A DNA stretch of 64,000 nucleotides from Amoebophrya sp. A120. Taxonomy: Eukaryota > Sar > Dinophyceae > Syndiniales > Amoebophryaceae. Location: NCBI GenBank assembly GCA_905178155.1, contig CAJINV010000006.1, positions 3,016,658 through 3,080,657 on the forward strand, read 5' to 3'. How positions within the stretch are numbered: the first letter of the stretch is position 1; the number at the start of each line of letters is the position of its first letter. The notes beneath the pieces were generated by a model, which saw only the letters and a list, made by a program, of their open reading frames with translations, did no database searches and was not told the origin of the DNA. Both the position numbers and the translations under genes were made by a program. Positions 62,877 to 64,000 of the stretch are shown in pieces.

Positions 62877-63977
62877 GGAATAAATAAACAAGGGCGCCTT
62901 GTTTTGCTGCCCATTGTTCACGATGGATCTTTGCGCGATCTGAAGAACAAACTTCCATCACAACGAACTGCACATGTTCATGGCGTTCTCAAACGTTACA
63001 TTCTCAAGTGTTACATGGATCTGTAATGCAAGAATGGCAATAGCAAAACAAAGGGGGAAGATTGCAAAAATTGCATGACAAATCCAGCGCAGATTTAGGC
63101 GCTGTTTAGCCTTTCGCAAATTTGTCATGCAATAAAGCAGCTTGATCTTGTGGATGATGGTGGTAGTTCTGCATGACAAATTCATGCCACAGTTGAAAAT
63201 GTAACGTTTGAGAACTCCATAATGTTTTATTCAGCAGACCCAGACACGACGTCGACGTTTGCAATGGACACATGAACTTGCGCTACAAATTTCCGCACGA
63301 GCGCACCGAGGCTGACCAGACCGACATCCACCCGGAGATTTTGGTATGCATTGCAAAAGTATCGTACTCGTATAAATGCATTACAAATTTCCTCAGCATG
63401 AGAAATAAAATTTGTAATGCGTATGTACCTTGAGAAAAAGATGCTCAACTTGCATTTGTACGAGTATCAGATAATTTTGCACAGGATATTTGGCCGCGTT
63501 GGACCGCTTGGCGAATCGGTACTCCGAGGAAATTATGAACTGCAAAAGCACTGTACTAGTATAAATTGCATTACAAATTGACTTAGCATTACAAATTAAA
63601 TTTGTCATGCGGATTTGCCTTCACAAAAAAATTTGTAATGCATAAACGCCATTTTTACAATTTGAATTTTTAGTACGAGTGCGATACTTTTGCAGTTCAT
63701 AGAAGTGGTTTACCCAGAAGAGCATGCGGAGCTGAATCGGATGAACGAGGAGAAGACGACCGAAATGAACCCCGCTCCTTCATCATCAGGGGTCGATGAA
63801 CAAGGACTCGACGTTGCAGCAGCAGATTCAACATCTTCTTCCACCCAGGGCCAAGCACAACAACACGAAGTGGTGGACGAAAGTAACTCCAATGGACAAC
63901 GAGAAAATACCCACTCGGTGAGGAAGACGTTTATCCAGACGGTGCCGCGTCTTGTTGTGGAGGAAGACTCTTACTAG
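62877..63977 (+). CDS. Acidic unknown protein, 5' exon(s) not identified
   Basis: Opens after an acceptor-like GACAG at 62876. Exons 62877-62978, 63227-63344, 63494-63533 and 63707-63977 sum to 177 codons with TAG at 63975. The first part looks folded (GRLVLLPIVHDGSLRDLKNK then LPSQRTAHVLFSRPRHDVDV; LRYKFPHERTEADQTDIHPE then ILAALDRLANRYSEEVVYPE). The rest is Glu/Ser/Gln-rich and ends TFIQTVPRLVVEEDSY. No family recognised. One family F and two family B introners are removed in frame. It has no ATG near the acceptor, so it either shares a transcription unit with the gene ending at 62766 or has an upstream exon I could not find. Confidence 0.5.
62979..63221. mobile_element. Introner element, family F
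   Basis: Left CATGGCGTTCTCAAACGTTA then CATTCTCAAGTGTTACATG; right CAGTTGAAAATGTAACGTTT GAGAACTCCATA. Tandem-unit TIR as in the copy at 42369 but more diverged. TSD ATGTT perfect. Confidence 0.9.
63345..63488. mobile_element. Introner element, family B
   Basis: Left TATGCATTGCAAAAGTATCG; right GAGTATCAGATAATTTTGCA CAGGATA. TSD TTTGG. Excision gives GAG ATT TTG GCC. Confidence 0.9.
63534..63701. mobile_element. Introner element, family B
   Basis: Left TATGAACTGCAAAAGCACTG; right GTGCGATACTTTTGCAGTTC ATA. TSD GAAAT / GAAGT, one mismatch. Confidence 0.88.
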
Positions 63978-64000
63978 GACAATGGCGCGTTCATCTCACG

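Noticed and set aside
3701-63701. Repetitive TIR and spacer pattern as a possible CRISPR array
   Set aside because: Repeats are inverted pairs bounding single elements within genes, not regularly spaced direct repeats with unique spacers.

Overview
The window looks like nuclear DNA of a protist alveolate. It is most compatible with a syndinian dinoflagellate of the Amoebophrya type, although no marker gene here proves that. Three things point there. Every gene I can reconstruct (about 18 to 20) lies on the + strand, as in dinoflagellate unidirectional gene arrays. Conventional GT-AG introns occur beside a much larger set of non-GT-AG introns. Those non-canonical introns are introner elements (IEs): short non-coding DNA elements with terminal inverted repeats (TIRs) and short target-site duplications (TSDs), a class reported from Amoebophrya genomes.

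I could delimit about 63 IEs with both ends and about 8 truncated ones. Nearly all sit inside coding sequence. Most begin TATC or TATG and end GATA or CATA, are about 130 to 350 bp long, and are flanked by 3 to 8 bp direct repeats. Removing the element plus one repeat copy restores the reading frame. By TIR I recognise at least twelve families. Starts: A TATCAAATGCAAAAATGTCT; B TATCCTGTGCAAAAGTATCG; C TATGAGAGTGCACAACTCCC; D TATGCAAGAAAAAAACTGTG; E TATCCTGAGCAAAAACGTCC; F TATGGCGTTCTCAACTGTTA; G TATCGCAAGAAAAAACTGTT; H TATCCCCCAGAAAAAGACCG; I TATCACAAGGAAAGATCCCC; J AAAGTTGAAATGATTTGTCA; K TATGACGCGCTCAGGTGTTA; L TATGTATGCAGTGTCCTAGG. Their interiors share one vocabulary (TTTGTCATGC, TTTGTAATGC and the reverse complements) whatever the TIR.

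Layout: 1-1670 GC-rich island; 1721-3458 and 3631-5108 two unknown genes; 5369-11273 a large unknown gene with IEs and GT-AG introns; 12236-13306 a small protein with a possible mitochondrial presequence; 14552-15313 a small Cys-containing product; 16137-19909, 21447-22995, 23195-25183 and 25385-27259 unknown proteins; 28438-30210 the exosome subunit RRP4; 33305-45150 a very large Asn/Gln/Ser-rich protein or two adjacent ones, carrying 13 IEs; 45155-46359 a GC-rich fold-back segment bounded by a perfect 47-bp direct repeat; 48162-48580 a small membrane protein; 50135-52467 the splicing factor ISY1; 53097-55349 an AlkB-like 2OG-Fe(II) dioxygenase; 56306-57816 an unresolved gene; 59011-60430 a multi-pass membrane protein containing a 100-N assembly gap; 61527-62766 a single-span membrane protein; 62877-63977 an acidic unknown protein.

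The named genes are housekeeping RNA-processing and oxygenase functions and do not form a pathway. The biology of interest is the IE population. Its insertions can be undone on paper to the nucleotide in one gene after another, and one of its hosts (ISY1) is itself a spliceosome component.

In the gene entries, exon limits assume that the element plus the right-hand TSD copy is removed. Given the TSD, the true splice points may lie anywhere within the repeat.
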